Positions 46,351 through 55,441 are shown, counted from the first letter of the stretch. The stretch is DNA of 64,000 bases from an uncultured Acetobacterium sp. (GCF_963664135.1 NZ_OY760905.1:3808736-3872735), one strand, 5' to 3'. Made by a program: numbers and translations. The notes: generated from the letters alone by a model not told the origin.

Positions 46351-46396
46351 AAAAGCAGGTGATTTAAAAAAGATTTTTTAGATCATCTGCTTTTAT
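46351..46396 (+). terminator. Terminator of the chemosensory operon
   Basis: AAAAGCAGGTGAT pairs with ATCATCTGCTTTT (one G-T pair) around an AT-rich loop. Confidence 0.75.
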
Positions 46397-46691
46397 ATTG
46401 GCTTTGATAAATTACTGCTGTTTCGTAAAAATCATATAATTATTATGATGTCAAAAAAATCCCTTGACTTATTGAAACATTATTATACAATTGCATATAT
46501 CGAATCGATACTTTTCAACCCTGTAAAAGACTAATATGGATCAGAATGTTAATAAATATGATCGACATTAGCCGATGAAATGGTTTAAATCTGTTTTAAA
46601 GGAATAAAAATAACATAAAGAAAGAGATGATGCATTTTTAGCATGATCAGGTGATCGAATTGGAAAAAGAGAGAAAAATGCGAGAATACCC
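46397..46691. other. Intergenic region before the PadR gene
   Basis: AT-rich. No clear promoter match or structure; the ribosome site of the PadR gene is weak (GAGAAAAATGCGAGA). Confidence 0.4.
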
Positions 46692-47213
46692 ATGCTAGAA
46701 TTCGCAATCTTAGGTTTTTTATTAGAACGGGATATGACAGGCTACGACATGAAACAAATGATGGTGATGCGAACATCCAATTTTATTGATGCAAGTTTTG
46801 GAAGTATTTATCCAATGCTAAAAAGGCTTGAAAAAATCGGATTGATAACCTTTGTGGAAATTGTTGAAGGTAACCGATTTAAAAAAATGTATACCATTAC
46901 AACCATGGGAAAGGAACATTTTATGGAATGGCTTCAAACGCCCTGTACATTTTCTCCTTTTGATTTTGAGTATCTGGGAAAATTATTTTTCTATAAACAT
47001 TTAAAGAAAAACGATGTTATCCTTAATATCGAACTATTTAGAGGAACCGTTCAGGAGGCAATCGAGAAGTTATCGGAAATTGAAAGTATTACTTGTGAGG
47101 GGAAAGAATCTTTTGAGTGTGCCAGTTTGCAATTTGGAAAGGCTTATTATGAAATGGTGCTAAACTGGCATGAAAAGCTGATTGCAGATTTGACAAAAAC
47201 AAATCCATCATAA
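46692..47213 (+). CDS. PadR-family transcriptional regulator
   Basis: A 173-residue PadR regulator of the two-domain type. The winged helix is ILGFLLERDMTGYDMKQMM and SFGSIYPMLKRLEKIGLITF with a wing KKMYTITTMG; a C-terminal helical dimerisation domain follows (about 95-170). The target is not evident because no exporter or enzyme gene is adjacent on either side. Confidence 0.88.
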   Translation: MLEFAILGFLLERDMTGYDMKQMMVMRTSNFIDASFGSIYPMLKRLEKIGLITFVEIVEGNRFKKMYTITTMGKEHFMEWLQTPCTFSPFDFEYLGKLFFYKHLKKNDVILNIELFRGTVQEAIEKLSEIESITCEGKESFECASLQFGKAYYEMVLNWHEKLIADLTKTNPS

Positions 47214-47258
47214 ATAGTTTAAAAAGAGCGTAACCGACTCTAAAAGTTGATTATCCAG

Positions 47259-47296
47259 AAAAAAACCGTGCATCTTCGATCGATGCACGGTTTTTA
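47259..47296. terminator. Bidirectional terminator
   Basis: AAAAACCGTGCATC pairs perfectly with GATGCACGGTTTTT (14 bp, 7-base loop). The stop codon of the minus-strand gene lies inside the right arm. Confidence 0.9.
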
Positions 47297-50191
47297 TAGT
47301 TTGTTGTTATTTTCCGACATCACGGTTAGAAAGATATCTACGATAATCGGATCAAATTGGGTGCTTTTGCCATCAATGATTTCTTCGATAGCAGCTTCAG
47401 CACTCATGGGCTCTTTATAGGGACGACCATAAGTCATGGCATCATAGGCATCAGCAATCGCAATGATGCGGGCCTGCAAGGGAATCTGTTCGCCCACTAA
47501 ACCTTTTGGGTAGCCTGTGCCGTCATAGCGTTCATGATGGACAAGCGTGATATTTGCTAAAGGGGCATAGTCATTTAGGGAACTTAATATGCTGTAGCTG
47601 ATTTCCGGATGTCTTCTTATTTCCAGCCATTCATAATCGCTGAGGTTATCCAACTTATCAAGGATTTCGTTACCAATGGCAATTTTACCAATATCATGAA
47701 GGGCTCCGACAGTCATCAGTTCATTGATTTCTTCATTTGTAAATCCCATGGCCGCACCGATAGCCCCGCTGATCTTGCTCACCTGTTCCGAGTGTTCCTG
47801 TTCTCGTGGCAATTTTTCATATAGGGTTTTCATGATGAATTGGATTGCTTCGTTTCGGGTACTGTTGCGTTCGGAAATTTTATACTGATACATTTTGTTT
47901 TCAGCCGCTTTAAAAACCTCGTCGATTTCTTCTTCAATATCTGTTTTTACTCCCCATCCACTGGAAATAGAAACATGTCCAGCTTCCAGATGTTCTTTGC
48001 TCAAGGTGTCATTGATCCGTTTTGCCAGCTCCTTAGCCTCATGAATTTCTGTTTGCGGGAGGAGGATCACAAATTCATCGCCACCGATCCGAGAGATAAT
48101 ATCATCACTGCGACTCATCTTTTGCATGGTATGGGCAACTGTTTTCAGTAACCGATCACCAGCGATGTGACCAAAGGCATCATTGGTTAACTTTAAACCA
48201 TTGACGTCAAAAATTAGCAGCGACAAGGGGAGGTTCCGGGGGGTATTTAATCGCCGCAGTTCCTCATCAAAAAAACGGCGATTGTATAAACCGGTGAGAT
48301 GATCATGAAAACTCAGATATTCAATTTGTTCCTGTTTTTCTTTTTTATCTGAAAAATCTCGGAAGACAATGACGACACCAGTGATGTGGCCATCCTGGTT
48401 TCTGATGGGTGCGGCACTATCTTCAACAGGGATTTCCCGACCATCTTTTGAAAGAAGGATGGTATGATTATTTAGCTCAATTATTTTCCCTGTTTCAAGG
48501 ACGCGGCTGGCTGGATTGTCACAGCTTTCCCGGGTATATTCATTAACCAGACTCAGAACTTGATCCAACGGCAGACCATAAGCATCTGATTGGCACCAAC
48601 CAGTAAGATTTTCAGCAACCTTATTAATTAGGGTAACTGATCCGCGAGAATCAGTTGAAATAACACCGTCGCCGATGGAAAGTAAAGTGGTCCGTAAACG
48701 CTCTTTTTCCAAATAAAGTGAGTTTTCCATATTTTTCCGATCACCGATATCTTCCAGGATGCCGATTCCACCGATAACATGACCTGCTATCGATAGCAAG
48801 GGGGCAAAATGTGCTCTGAGTTGAATGGTTTTATTGCCCAACGTTGAATAATAGCTGTCTTCAAATAATTGAGATTTACCATTAAGCGTTTCAGTTACAG
48901 CTTTGACGATGTTTTTATCCGGTAATTTCAAAGAGCATAAGCCAATGAGTTGCTCCTGGGTGGCGCCAACAATTCTGGAAAAATTGTCATTGCAATCGGT
49001 AAGACGCCCTGTTTCATCAAAATGAAAAATTCCCAGCGGAACATTTTCAAAAATTAAGCGATATTTTTCTTCACTGGCACGGAGTTCATTTTCGGTTTTA
49101 ATACGATGGCTGATATCTTGACCCTGAGCGATAGTAGCGATCAAAACACCTTCGGAATTCATGATATTGGCTGAGTTCCAAAGTACCACCCGTTCTTCAC
49201 CAGAAACATGCAAGATTGGTATTTCGACGCTTTCCCATCGTTCTCCGTAGGAGGTTTCCCGAATAAAAAGCATCGATTGAATTTTGCTGGAATCCGGAAA
49301 AAGTAACTCCAGATGGTGACCCATTACTTCAGAACGAGAACGCCCGGTTAATTGTTCAAAGGCATTATTGAATTTTGTGATTTTAAAGTCAGGAGACCAG
49401 GTGATAATGGGTGCATTGGCATATTGAATCAGATTAGTTAAGTATTCCTTGGTTTCCTGGAGGTCTCTTTCACGTTCTTTTTTTTCGGTAATGTCGTGGA
49501 TACTGACCACATATTTGGGGGAGTCTTTGTTTTCAAGATAAAAAATTTCGGCTAGAAACCAGCGCTTGTCAGATGAAAACGGCGACTTGTACTCAAAATC
49601 GCGTTTCTTCATGGTGATGCGAGCAGTCTCAAACACTGAAAACATTTCATCAGCTAAATCTTTGGAGAAAATATCAGCAATGTGACTTCCAATGACAGCA
49701 TCTTTTGAAATAAAAAGCGACGATTCATCATGGACAATGACATTGGTAAAGTGATAATCCAGACTCACTTCAAACACAATATCATGAAGGGTCGTAAGTA
49801 ATAGTGTTTTCTCTGTCAAATCCTGCTTTTCTTTTGTGATGTCATAAAACAGCGTAATAAAATAATTGGTTTCGGGAGAATAGACCTGAACCCGATACCA
49901 ACGTCTTAAAGGTTCAGCATATTGCTCGATTTCTCCAGTACTATTATGGAGAGCAATCTCGCCGTAGAAATGAATCCAGTCGAATTCAGAATCCTCAATA
50001 TCAGGCAGAATTTCAGTAACCGTCCTACCGATGATTGCTTCGGCAGACAGGCCAGTGGCAGTTTCAAATGCTTTATTCACCTCGATATATTCATAGTCCA
50101 CAGGAGTTCCTTGGACATCACAAATAATCCGATGATAAGCATAGCCTACTTGAAGATTTTTGATGATTTCATGATAAAAATTATTTGCCAT
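47294..50191 (-). CDS. Multi-PAS GGDEF-HD-GYP signalling protein
   Basis: A 965-residue soluble protein. About five PAS domains (residues 5-620) precede a GGDEF domain (HDHLTGLYNRRFFDEE, intact RIGGDEF) with an inhibitory site RSDD five residues before GGDEF, and an HD-GYP domain (HDIGKIAI, HHERYDGTGYP). It can probably both make and degrade c-di-GMP, with product feedback on the cyclase. It resembles the protein at 33023 in domain order, and the two flank the chemosensory operon. Confidence 0.9.
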   Translation of the reverse strand: MANNFYHEIIKNLQVGYAYHRIICDVQGTPVDYEYIEVNKAFETATGLSAEAIIGRTVTEILPDIEDSEFDWIHFYGEIALHNSTGEIEQYAEPLRRWYRVQVYSPETNYFITLFYDITKEKQDLTEKTLLLTTLHDIVFEVSLDYHFTNVIVHDESSLFISKDAVIGSHIADIFSKDLADEMFSVFETARITMKKRDFEYKSPFSSDKRWFLAEIFYLENKDSPKYVVSIHDITEKKERERDLQETKEYLTNLIQYANAPIITWSPDFKITKFNNAFEQLTGRSRSEVMGHHLELLFPDSSKIQSMLFIRETSYGERWESVEIPILHVSGEERVVLWNSANIMNSEGVLIATIAQGQDISHRIKTENELRASEEKYRLIFENVPLGIFHFDETGRLTDCNDNFSRIVGATQEQLIGLCSLKLPDKNIVKAVTETLNGKSQLFEDSYYSTLGNKTIQLRAHFAPLLSIAGHVIGGIGILEDIGDRKNMENSLYLEKERLRTTLLSIGDGVISTDSRGSVTLINKVAENLTGWCQSDAYGLPLDQVLSLVNEYTRESCDNPASRVLETGKIIELNNHTILLSKDGREIPVEDSAAPIRNQDGHITGVVIVFRDFSDKKEKQEQIEYLSFHDHLTGLYNRRFFDEELRRLNTPRNLPLSLLIFDVNGLKLTNDAFGHIAGDRLLKTVAHTMQKMSRSDDIISRIGGDEFVILLPQTEIHEAKELAKRINDTLSKEHLEAGHVSISSGWGVKTDIEEEIDEVFKAAENKMYQYKISERNSTRNEAIQFIMKTLYEKLPREQEHSEQVSKISGAIGAAMGFTNEEINELMTVGALHDIGKIAIGNEILDKLDNLSDYEWLEIRRHPEISYSILSSLNDYAPLANITLVHHERYDGTGYPKGLVGEQIPLQARIIAIADAYDAMTYGRPYKEPMSAEAAIEEIIDGKSTQFDPIIVDIFLTVMSENNNKL

Positions 50192-50408
50192 AATCCTCAG
50201 CTTCCTTTGATAAAAAACGTTGGGCTTTATAATATTAAAAAGTCAATTCGATTTTTTTTATATAACCTATTATGCATAATTTTAACATAGAATACAATTG
50301 TTTATTTACAAATTAAGAATGAGTATCAACATTTAATTGCTAGTGAAAACAAACGGGGAGGAATAACCAACCAATGCTTAGCGGAAGTGGTTGAAAAGAT
50401 TCAAAAAA

Positions 50409-50422
50409 TTCAGTATACTGAA
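50409..50422. promoter_or_regulatory. Perfect 14-base palindrome upstream of the Crp/Fnr gene
   Basis: TTCAGTATACTGAA at 50409-50422, about 70 bases before the regulator's ATG. It is a candidate autoregulatory site. The rest of the gap 50192-50490 shows nothing else. Confidence 0.45.
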
Positions 50423-50490
50423 GATAATGACCGATAAAGACGTAGGTAAGAAGTCATAATCAGATTAATTAAGGAAAGCTAAGGTGTAAA

Positions 50491-51153
50491 ATGGAACTGC
50501 AATATTATTTCTCTGATGACTTTTCAGCATTTGAAAAATATTTTTCAGAAATTAAGCACTCAGTACGCCGATATAAGAAAAATGAGCCAGTCAATGGATT
50601 CGGGGAACCCATGAATGAAATGTACTATATTATCAGCGGAACCATGGCTGGATCATTTATCCACGAATCTGGCAATATTAAAACCTCATCATTTTATGGA
50701 AAAGGTTATTTAGCTCCTTTGTATTTTCCCGGCGAAATTGAAATGATGAAATCTTTTGCTTTTACTGCCGTGACAGATCTTGAGGTCTACGTATTTAAAC
50801 GAAATACCTTTGATCAATATGTCAATAGTAATCCTAAGTTGAATATTGCGATGTACAGTGCCTATATTAAGCTTGTTTCATTAAATGGCCAGGAGTTGGC
50901 GAATCAGTTGTTTTCTACGGGCATGGAAAAAATTTGCAATTTCTTTTATATTTATTTAAAAAACACCAACGACCATGAAAATCGAATTCCATTTTCACAA
51001 TATAATATTGCCGAATTTGTGGGTCTTAATCGGGCAAATGTAGCAAAATACCTCAAGGTACTGCGGGATGAAGAAGTTATCGATACTCAAAGAAACCAAA
51101 TTATCGTTGTAAACATGGAAAAAATACGGAGATACTGTTCGAAAAACATTTAA
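50491..51153 (+). CDS. Crp/Fnr-family transcriptional regulator
   Basis: A 220-residue regulator with an N-terminal cyclic-nucleotide-binding-like beta barrel (residues about 20-120), a long dimerisation helix and a C-terminal winged helix (IPFSQYNIAEFVGLNRANVAKYLKVL). No N-terminal cysteine cluster for an Fnr-type FeS centre is present, and the effector is unknown. It stands directly before the URO-D gene at 51333, whose promoter has a dyad, so it may control that gene; other family members in anaerobes sense aromatic or haloaromatic compounds. Confidence 0.88.
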   Translation: MELQYYFSDDFSAFEKYFSEIKHSVRRYKKNEPVNGFGEPMNEMYYIISGTMAGSFIHESGNIKTSSFYGKGYLAPLYFPGEIEMMKSFAFTAVTDLEVYVFKRNTFDQYVNSNPKLNIAMYSAYIKLVSLNGQELANQLFSTGMEKICNFFYIYLKNTNDHENRIPFSQYNIAEFVGLNRANVAKYLKVLRDEEVIDTQRNQIIVVNMEKIRRYCSKNI

Positions 51154-51183
51154 TATTTCTTAAAATAACAAATATTTACAAAT

Positions 51184-51227
51184 AAAAGCGTTGAATGTCT
51201 TTTGCAAGACAGAAGAACGCTTTTTTA
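51184..51227 (+). terminator. Terminator after the Crp/Fnr gene
   Basis: AAAAGCGTT pairs with AACGCTTTT and an inner TGTCTT-TTGC-AAGACA hairpin extends it; six T follow. Confidence 0.85.
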
Positions 51228-51232
51228 TTTGT

Positions 51233-51267
51233 TATGATAGCATCATCGATGTAAACGTTGAACGTTT
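51233..51267 (+). promoter_or_regulatory. Promoter element with AAACGTT-G-AACGTTT dyad
   Basis: An extended -10 (TGT-TATGAT, about 51229-51238) lies before a perfect 7-bp dyad AAACGTT-G-AACGTTT at 51253-51267, downstream of the expected start point. It is a candidate operator for the URO-D gene, possibly bound by the neighbouring Crp/Fnr protein. Confidence 0.5.
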
Positions 51268-51332
51268 GTGCTGATGATTAAGAATATCGTTTTAAAACAC
51301 AAATAACTTTTAATAAAAAATGGAGGAAAAAA

Positions 51333-52718
51333 ATGAGTGATGTATTAGCGTTACAACAGGAAAGAGGAAAGCTGTACGGTGATTTTTATTCAAACACGAT
51401 TCCACGGAGAATGCCAGTGAGTATTTCACTACCGCAACATTTGGTGGCTGAGTATGATGGACAGAACCTTTTTGATTTTCAATTTGACTATTCAAAACTA
51501 GCCAACCCGGCAAGGACGTTATGTACAAAAATATATTCTGATTCATGCCCGATTACTCCTGCTAATTTTCTCCTTTCCCGAACCCCCTCCATGTACCAAC
51601 TCTATGGTTCGCAGTCCTTTGTAATGGGAAAAGGCGGATTTGTCCAGCATCCTGAAGTGGTGGGAATGAATGATGACGAATATCCACAGTTAATCGAAAA
51701 TACTTTTGATTTTCTAGTAGAAACAGTCATTCCCAGACAGCATAAAAATCTAAGTCCCAAAAACCCAATTAAAATGGCGGCTTCTATCCAGATGGGGAAA
51801 ATGGCACTGCAAAATGACGAAATGGCCTTTTTACCAACCTTTTTTGAACTCATTCAAACGCATGGCTATTATATGGGCAGCCCGATGGGTTCCTTTAATT
51901 TTACAGAAGCACCTCTAGACTTCATCGCCGATCAGCTGCGTAGTTTTTCAGGAATCAGCATGGATATTCGACGCCATAAAACCCAATTAAAAGAAGCAGC
52001 CGATGCAGTCATGCCGTTACTTTATCATTGGGGACTGCCGACAAACATTCACCCGGAAGGCTCAGTATTCATTCCCCTGCATATGCCAACTTTTATGCGG
52101 GAAAAAGATTTAGTTGAAATATATCTCCCATCTTATAAAAAAATGCTGCAGCAGTACGCAGCGGTAGGGGCTCGACCAAATATGTTCTGTGAAGATGATT
52201 GGAGCCGCTATTTAGACATCTTGTTATCTGAAATTCCCGCTGGTTGCCAACTGGCATTTGAATATGGGGATCCACAGACCATCAAAGACAAACTGGGTAA
52301 AAAATTCTTCATCACCGGCTTGTTCCCCAGTAGCTCGCTAAAAACAGATACCCCAGATCAAATTGTGGATCGAGCCAAAAGATTCCTTGATATCATGCTT
52401 CCCGGAGGCGGTTACATCTTCGGATTTGATAAAAATCCATTAACTTTAAAAGAAGTGAATTTGGAAACCCTGGCAGCATTAACCGCATACCTGCGTGATA
52501 ATGCAATTTATGAAAACCCCGGCCAATCATTTGGATCAGTCCTAAACAGCGAAGGTTTTGTTTTTGATCCTGATCTGGTTCCCAAACCACAATCTCAATA
52601 CTTATTTAACTGGGAAGAATTTAAATCAAATTATCCACTGACCCCAGAGTTTGCCAGGACAAATTTTGAGCGATTCAGTAAAGAGACATTTGACTTTTAT
52701 ATGAACCTTTTGATATAA
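51333..52718 (+). CDS. Uroporphyrinogen decarboxylase-superfamily protein (putative methyltransferase)
   Basis: A 461-residue protein with a URO-D-like TIM barrel, longer than the usual 330-350 residues. Recognisable segments are MGSPMGSFNFTEAPLDFIADQ, NIHPEGSVFIPLHMP and the C-terminal GGGYIFGFDKNPL, typical of corrinoid-linked URO-D homologues in acetogens and methanogens. Two cysteines (FCEDDW, AGCQLAF) lie in the region where MtaA-type enzymes hold zinc, but the classical H-x-C motif is not evident. Demethylation of a methylated or methoxylated substrate with a corrinoid protein is likely; it is monocistronic. GGAGG lies before the ATG. Confidence 0.75.
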   Translation: MSDVLALQQERGKLYGDFYSNTIPRRMPVSISLPQHLVAEYDGQNLFDFQFDYSKLANPARTLCTKIYSDSCPITPANFLLSRTPSMYQLYGSQSFVMGKGGFVQHPEVVGMNDDEYPQLIENTFDFLVETVIPRQHKNLSPKNPIKMAASIQMGKMALQNDEMAFLPTFFELIQTHGYYMGSPMGSFNFTEAPLDFIADQLRSFSGISMDIRRHKTQLKEAADAVMPLLYHWGLPTNIHPEGSVFIPLHMPTFMREKDLVEIYLPSYKKMLQQYAAVGARPNMFCEDDWSRYLDILLSEIPAGCQLAFEYGDPQTIKDKLGKKFFITGLFPSSSLKTDTPDQIVDRAKRFLDIMLPGGGYIFGFDKNPLTLKEVNLETLAALTAYLRDNAIYENPGQSFGSVLNSEGFVFDPDLVPKPQSQYLFNWEEFKSNYPLTPEFARTNFERFSKETFDFYMNLLI

Positions 52719-52738
52719 ATATCAGTTTTTAAATCAGT

Positions 52739-52783
52739 TTCGCCAGCCGGGTAGTTTTTTTACCTGGCTGGCGATTGTTTTAG
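52739..52783 (+). terminator. Strong terminator after the long URO-D gene
   Basis: CGCCAGCCGGGTA pairs with TACCTGGCTGGCG (one G-T pair), loop of about seven bases, followed by TTGTTTT. Confidence 0.85.
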
Positions 52784-52968
52784 TCGAAAATGGTTTGGAT
52801 AAGCTTTTTTGAACGCATCGTTAAATCATTGATATGTTCCTGAACGACTTCGTTAATAAAGGTTTTTACAATTGTTATCAAAATCATGAAAGGGTTTCAT
52901 TTACATAATTGAGTTTCGTAGTGTTTCAATGAGCTTTCAGATTTATGTGTATTCTATATCCACATCGC

Positions 52969-53241
52969 TCAGACCATCCCATTCTTCCAACGCTTCAGAG
53001 TTGGGAAAAAGGCTTCCATTTCCTTTCTGGCTACATCTTCACTGAGCCATGGTTTTTCTTTCATCAGGTAGGGGATACTTACTTCAATCATGCGCTCCTT
53101 AGAAATTTTAGTTGTAAATTCTCCGCTATTATAACAGTCTTCACAATAATCTTTATTCTTGGTTCCATTTTTTTCGGTACCATATAAATCATCGGTATGT
53201 CCCATGGGTTTTCCGCAACTTTGACACAGATTTTCTTTCAT
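52969..53241 (-). CDS. Putative zinc-ribbon protein
   Basis: A 90-residue protein with a CQSCGKPM motif at the N-terminus, a DDLYGTE segment, and YCEDCYNSGEF, the typical C-x2-C ... C-x2-C zinc ribbon of the PF12674 type. The C-terminal half is helical. ATG at 53241 is chosen because GGAG lies 8 bases upstream; an in-frame ATG at 53259 would overlap it. Function unknown. It is on the opposite strand between the URO-D gene and the methyltransferase operon. Confidence 0.8.
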   Translation of the reverse strand: MKENLCQSCGKPMGHTDDLYGTEKNGTKNKDYCEDCYNSGEFTTKISKERMIEVSIPYLMKEKPWLSEDVARKEMEAFFPTLKRWKNGMV

Positions 53242-53719
53242 CGCCAAATCTCCAATCATGGTTAAATATTTTATTATCTGGTATTAAGTATTACGATTTC
53301 ATAACTGTAGGTTTTTAGATATTTAGATTACAGGCTATTATTTAATTATATTATACCCGCTGTTTGAATGGTGAAACAAAGGTTTGTTTATCTTTAATGA
53401 ACATTGTAAAAAATATCGTTGAGCGTATTTGTTTATTTTAAAAAGATAAAGGTATCAATATTGATATAGCCGCTATTGTCAAGAAAAGGCTATTACATCT
53501 GTAATTGCATAACAGACACATTTTCGCAGATTTCATTGCAGTAATTTAAAATTGTAAATACTTAATAAATTATAATATGGTGTTATTTAATTGAAGAAAA
53601 ATTTAAAAATATCAAAAAAGAAAATTCGATAAAATGAATCAAAACACGATAATAACAATTATAATAACGATTACATTAAAAAGATAATAGTTAAAACGAT
53701 AAATTATACTAAAATATGA
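53242..53719. other. AT-rich intergenic region
   Basis: About 480 bases of very AT-rich DNA; no ORF with a ribosome site or stable hairpin was recognised. Confidence 0.5.
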
Positions 53720-53788
53720 TTGACTTCATTGATGAATACGAGTACAATGATGTTGTAAATATAATAGTAAATACAAAATTATTTACTA
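53720..53788 (+). promoter_or_regulatory. Promoter and operator of the corrinoid methyltransferase operon
   Basis: TTGACT (53720-53725) and TACAAT (53743-53748), 17 bases apart. A perfect 9-bp dyad TAGTAAATA / TATTTACTA at 53765-53788 (6-base spacer) lies just after the expected start point, a repressor-type position. The TetR gene at 59931 is one candidate regulator, but it is not established. Confidence 0.6.
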
Positions 53789-53884
53789 CCTAAACAAGTG
53801 ACAAAATAAACATCAGTTTTCAAATAGTCAAAATCTTATTGGGACAACCGATTTGAATTGATTTACACTGAAGGGAGGTAAAAA

Positions 53885-53932
53885 GTGCACGGCAACTATC
53901 TGTTGTGTAGTATAATCAATTTTAGCGGATGA
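53885..53932 (+). CDS. Possible 15-residue leader peptide
   Basis: GTG at 53885 follows GGGAGG (53873-53878) at 6 bases and opens a 15-codon ORF (MHGNYLLCSIINFSG) ending in TGA at 53930-53932. The ORF covers the left arm of the hairpin at 53896-53940 and its stop overlaps the right arm, as in translation-controlled attenuators. No codon is strikingly repeated. The good ribosome site is the main support. Confidence 0.35.
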   Translation: MHGNYLLCSIINFSG

Positions 53933-53947
53933 ACAGATAGATTTTTT
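53896..53947 (+). terminator. Attenuator-like hairpin in the operon leader
   Basis: CTATCTGTT (53896-53904) pairs perfectly with AACAGATAG (53932-53940) over a 27-base loop, followed by ATTTTTT. It lies between the promoter and the first structural gene. Confidence 0.5.
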
Positions 53948-54064
53948 GAGGATAAGTTGTTGAACTTTGTAAAATGGCCATCTTATTGTGTAGTGAAAAT
54001 GGTCATCGTAATTAATTATTTATGTATGGTTAAAGCATACAAAAAACGAAAAAGGAGAAAAATA

Positions 54065-55441
54065 ATGAATCAACCATTGAAAAAATCGGTCATTAATCTT
54101 TATGGATTACCGTCATTTGGATTTCAGACACTCGTTACCATCGAGGTCATGTTTTTTGCAGCATTTTTAACAGACTTTGCAAAACTGCCGTTGGCATTGG
54201 TCAGCACGATCTTACTGGCAACCAGTCTGGTCGATATTTTAGCGGTTCCAACGTCTGGTGTTATTCTGGAAAAAAGCAATTTAAAATGGGGGAAATACCG
54301 TTCCTGGCTATTAGTCGGTCCACCTGTTGCTGCAATATTTTATGTGCTTCAGTTTACCCAGCTCGGCGGTTCAGCAACAGTTAGTGCTATAATTATTTTT
54401 ATTGGTTTTGTTGTCAGCCATTTAGTATGGAATACCTTTTATGCAGCGCATATTTCATTGAATAATGCGATGACTTTGGACCGTGGCGAACGAATCTCCA
54501 TGGCCAGCAACCGGGGGATGTTCAATGCCCTGGGAACGCTCGCTTTTACTTACTTTGGCGTAAAAGCCATTACTGCCATTGGTGTCGGCGTTGGCAACCC
54601 GGTATTAGGTTATACTTACATGGCAGCCATCACTGGCTGTATCATGATCGCTTGTAACTGGATCTATTTTGTCATTACAAAAGACTATGCGTTTAAAGGT
54701 TGTGCAGCTCCAGATGAAAAACAAGCTGAAAAAATGTCAGTCGGAGAAATGCTTAAACAAATTATTGTCAATCCACCATTAATGGGACTGATGTTAGTGG
54801 AACTGGGAAGATACCTGGGCCGATTCATCATTTTCGGAATGGCATTCTATTACTTCAAATATGTTATCAATGATATGCCGGGAATGGCTCTATTTATGAC
54901 CGGATTGACTGTCGTCAACTTCTTCTCAGCGATGATTGCAGCACCAATTGCAAAACGTTTGGGTGAAAAAAACACTTATATGATCGCACTGAGCCTGTTA
55001 GTTATCGGATTACTAATTGTATGGTTTATGCCACTTCAGGCAACCGCTTTCAAGATCATTATGCTGCTGGCTTATATCGGTTATGGTTTACCTGATTCAT
55101 TGGGGGTTGCAATGTACTCCGCAACGGTTGATTATGGCGAATGGAAAACTGGGAAAAATGCCCGTGGTTTCATCATGTCACTGATCAGTTTCCCAATCAA
55201 AATCTCGATCTTTGTTCGTTCAATTATTATTGCCGCCGTACTTAGTTCTGTAAATTATGTAGCGGATATGGCAGTGACACCAGAACTGATTCAAGGAATT
55301 AAAAATGGATTTTCGCTGTACCCTGCCATTGTTATCATCATTGGATTACTGTTAATGTTCAAAATGTACTCATTAACACCTAAAAAAATGGCAGAAATGA
55401 ATAAAGAAGTTGCGGAAAGAAAACTATCTGCAACAGAATAA
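54065..55441 (+). CDS. MFS transporter of the GPH (glycoside-pentoside-hexuronide) type, copy 1
   Basis: A 458-residue, 12-helix transporter. Its opening KKSVINLYGLPSFGFQ and the loop GMFNALGTLAF are as in GPH-type symporters. The family is best known for sugars, but relatives lie in methyl-compound gene clusters and may import methoxylated aromatics or other methylated substrates. ATG at 54065 is chosen for AAGGAG upstream; an in-frame ATG at 53957 lacks a site. It is clearly paralogous to the transporter at 58489, with the three methyltransferase genes between them. Confidence 0.85.
   Translation: MNQPLKKSVINLYGLPSFGFQTLVTIEVMFFAAFLTDFAKLPLALVSTILLATSLVDILAVPTSGVILEKSNLKWGKYRSWLLVGPPVAAIFYVLQFTQLGGSATVSAIIIFIGFVVSHLVWNTFYAAHISLNNAMTLDRGERISMASNRGMFNALGTLAFTYFGVKAITAIGVGVGNPVLGYTYMAAITGCIMIACNWIYFVITKDYAFKGCAAPDEKQAEKMSVGEMLKQIIVNPPLMGLMLVELGRYLGRFIIFGMAFYYFKYVINDMPGMALFMTGLTVVNFFSAMIAAPIAKRLGEKNTYMIALSLLVIGLLIVWFMPLQATAFKIIMLLAYIGYGLPDSLGVAMYSATVDYGEWKTGKNARGFIMSLISFPIKISIFVRSIIIAAVLSSVNYVADMAVTPELIQGIKNGFSLYPAIVIIIGLLLMFKMYSLTPKKMAEMNKEVAERKLSATE

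Noticed and set aside
53789-54064. Cobalamin riboswitch upstream of the corrinoid operon
   Set aside because: No B12-box or matching conserved core was found; only the small ORF and hairpin are visible.
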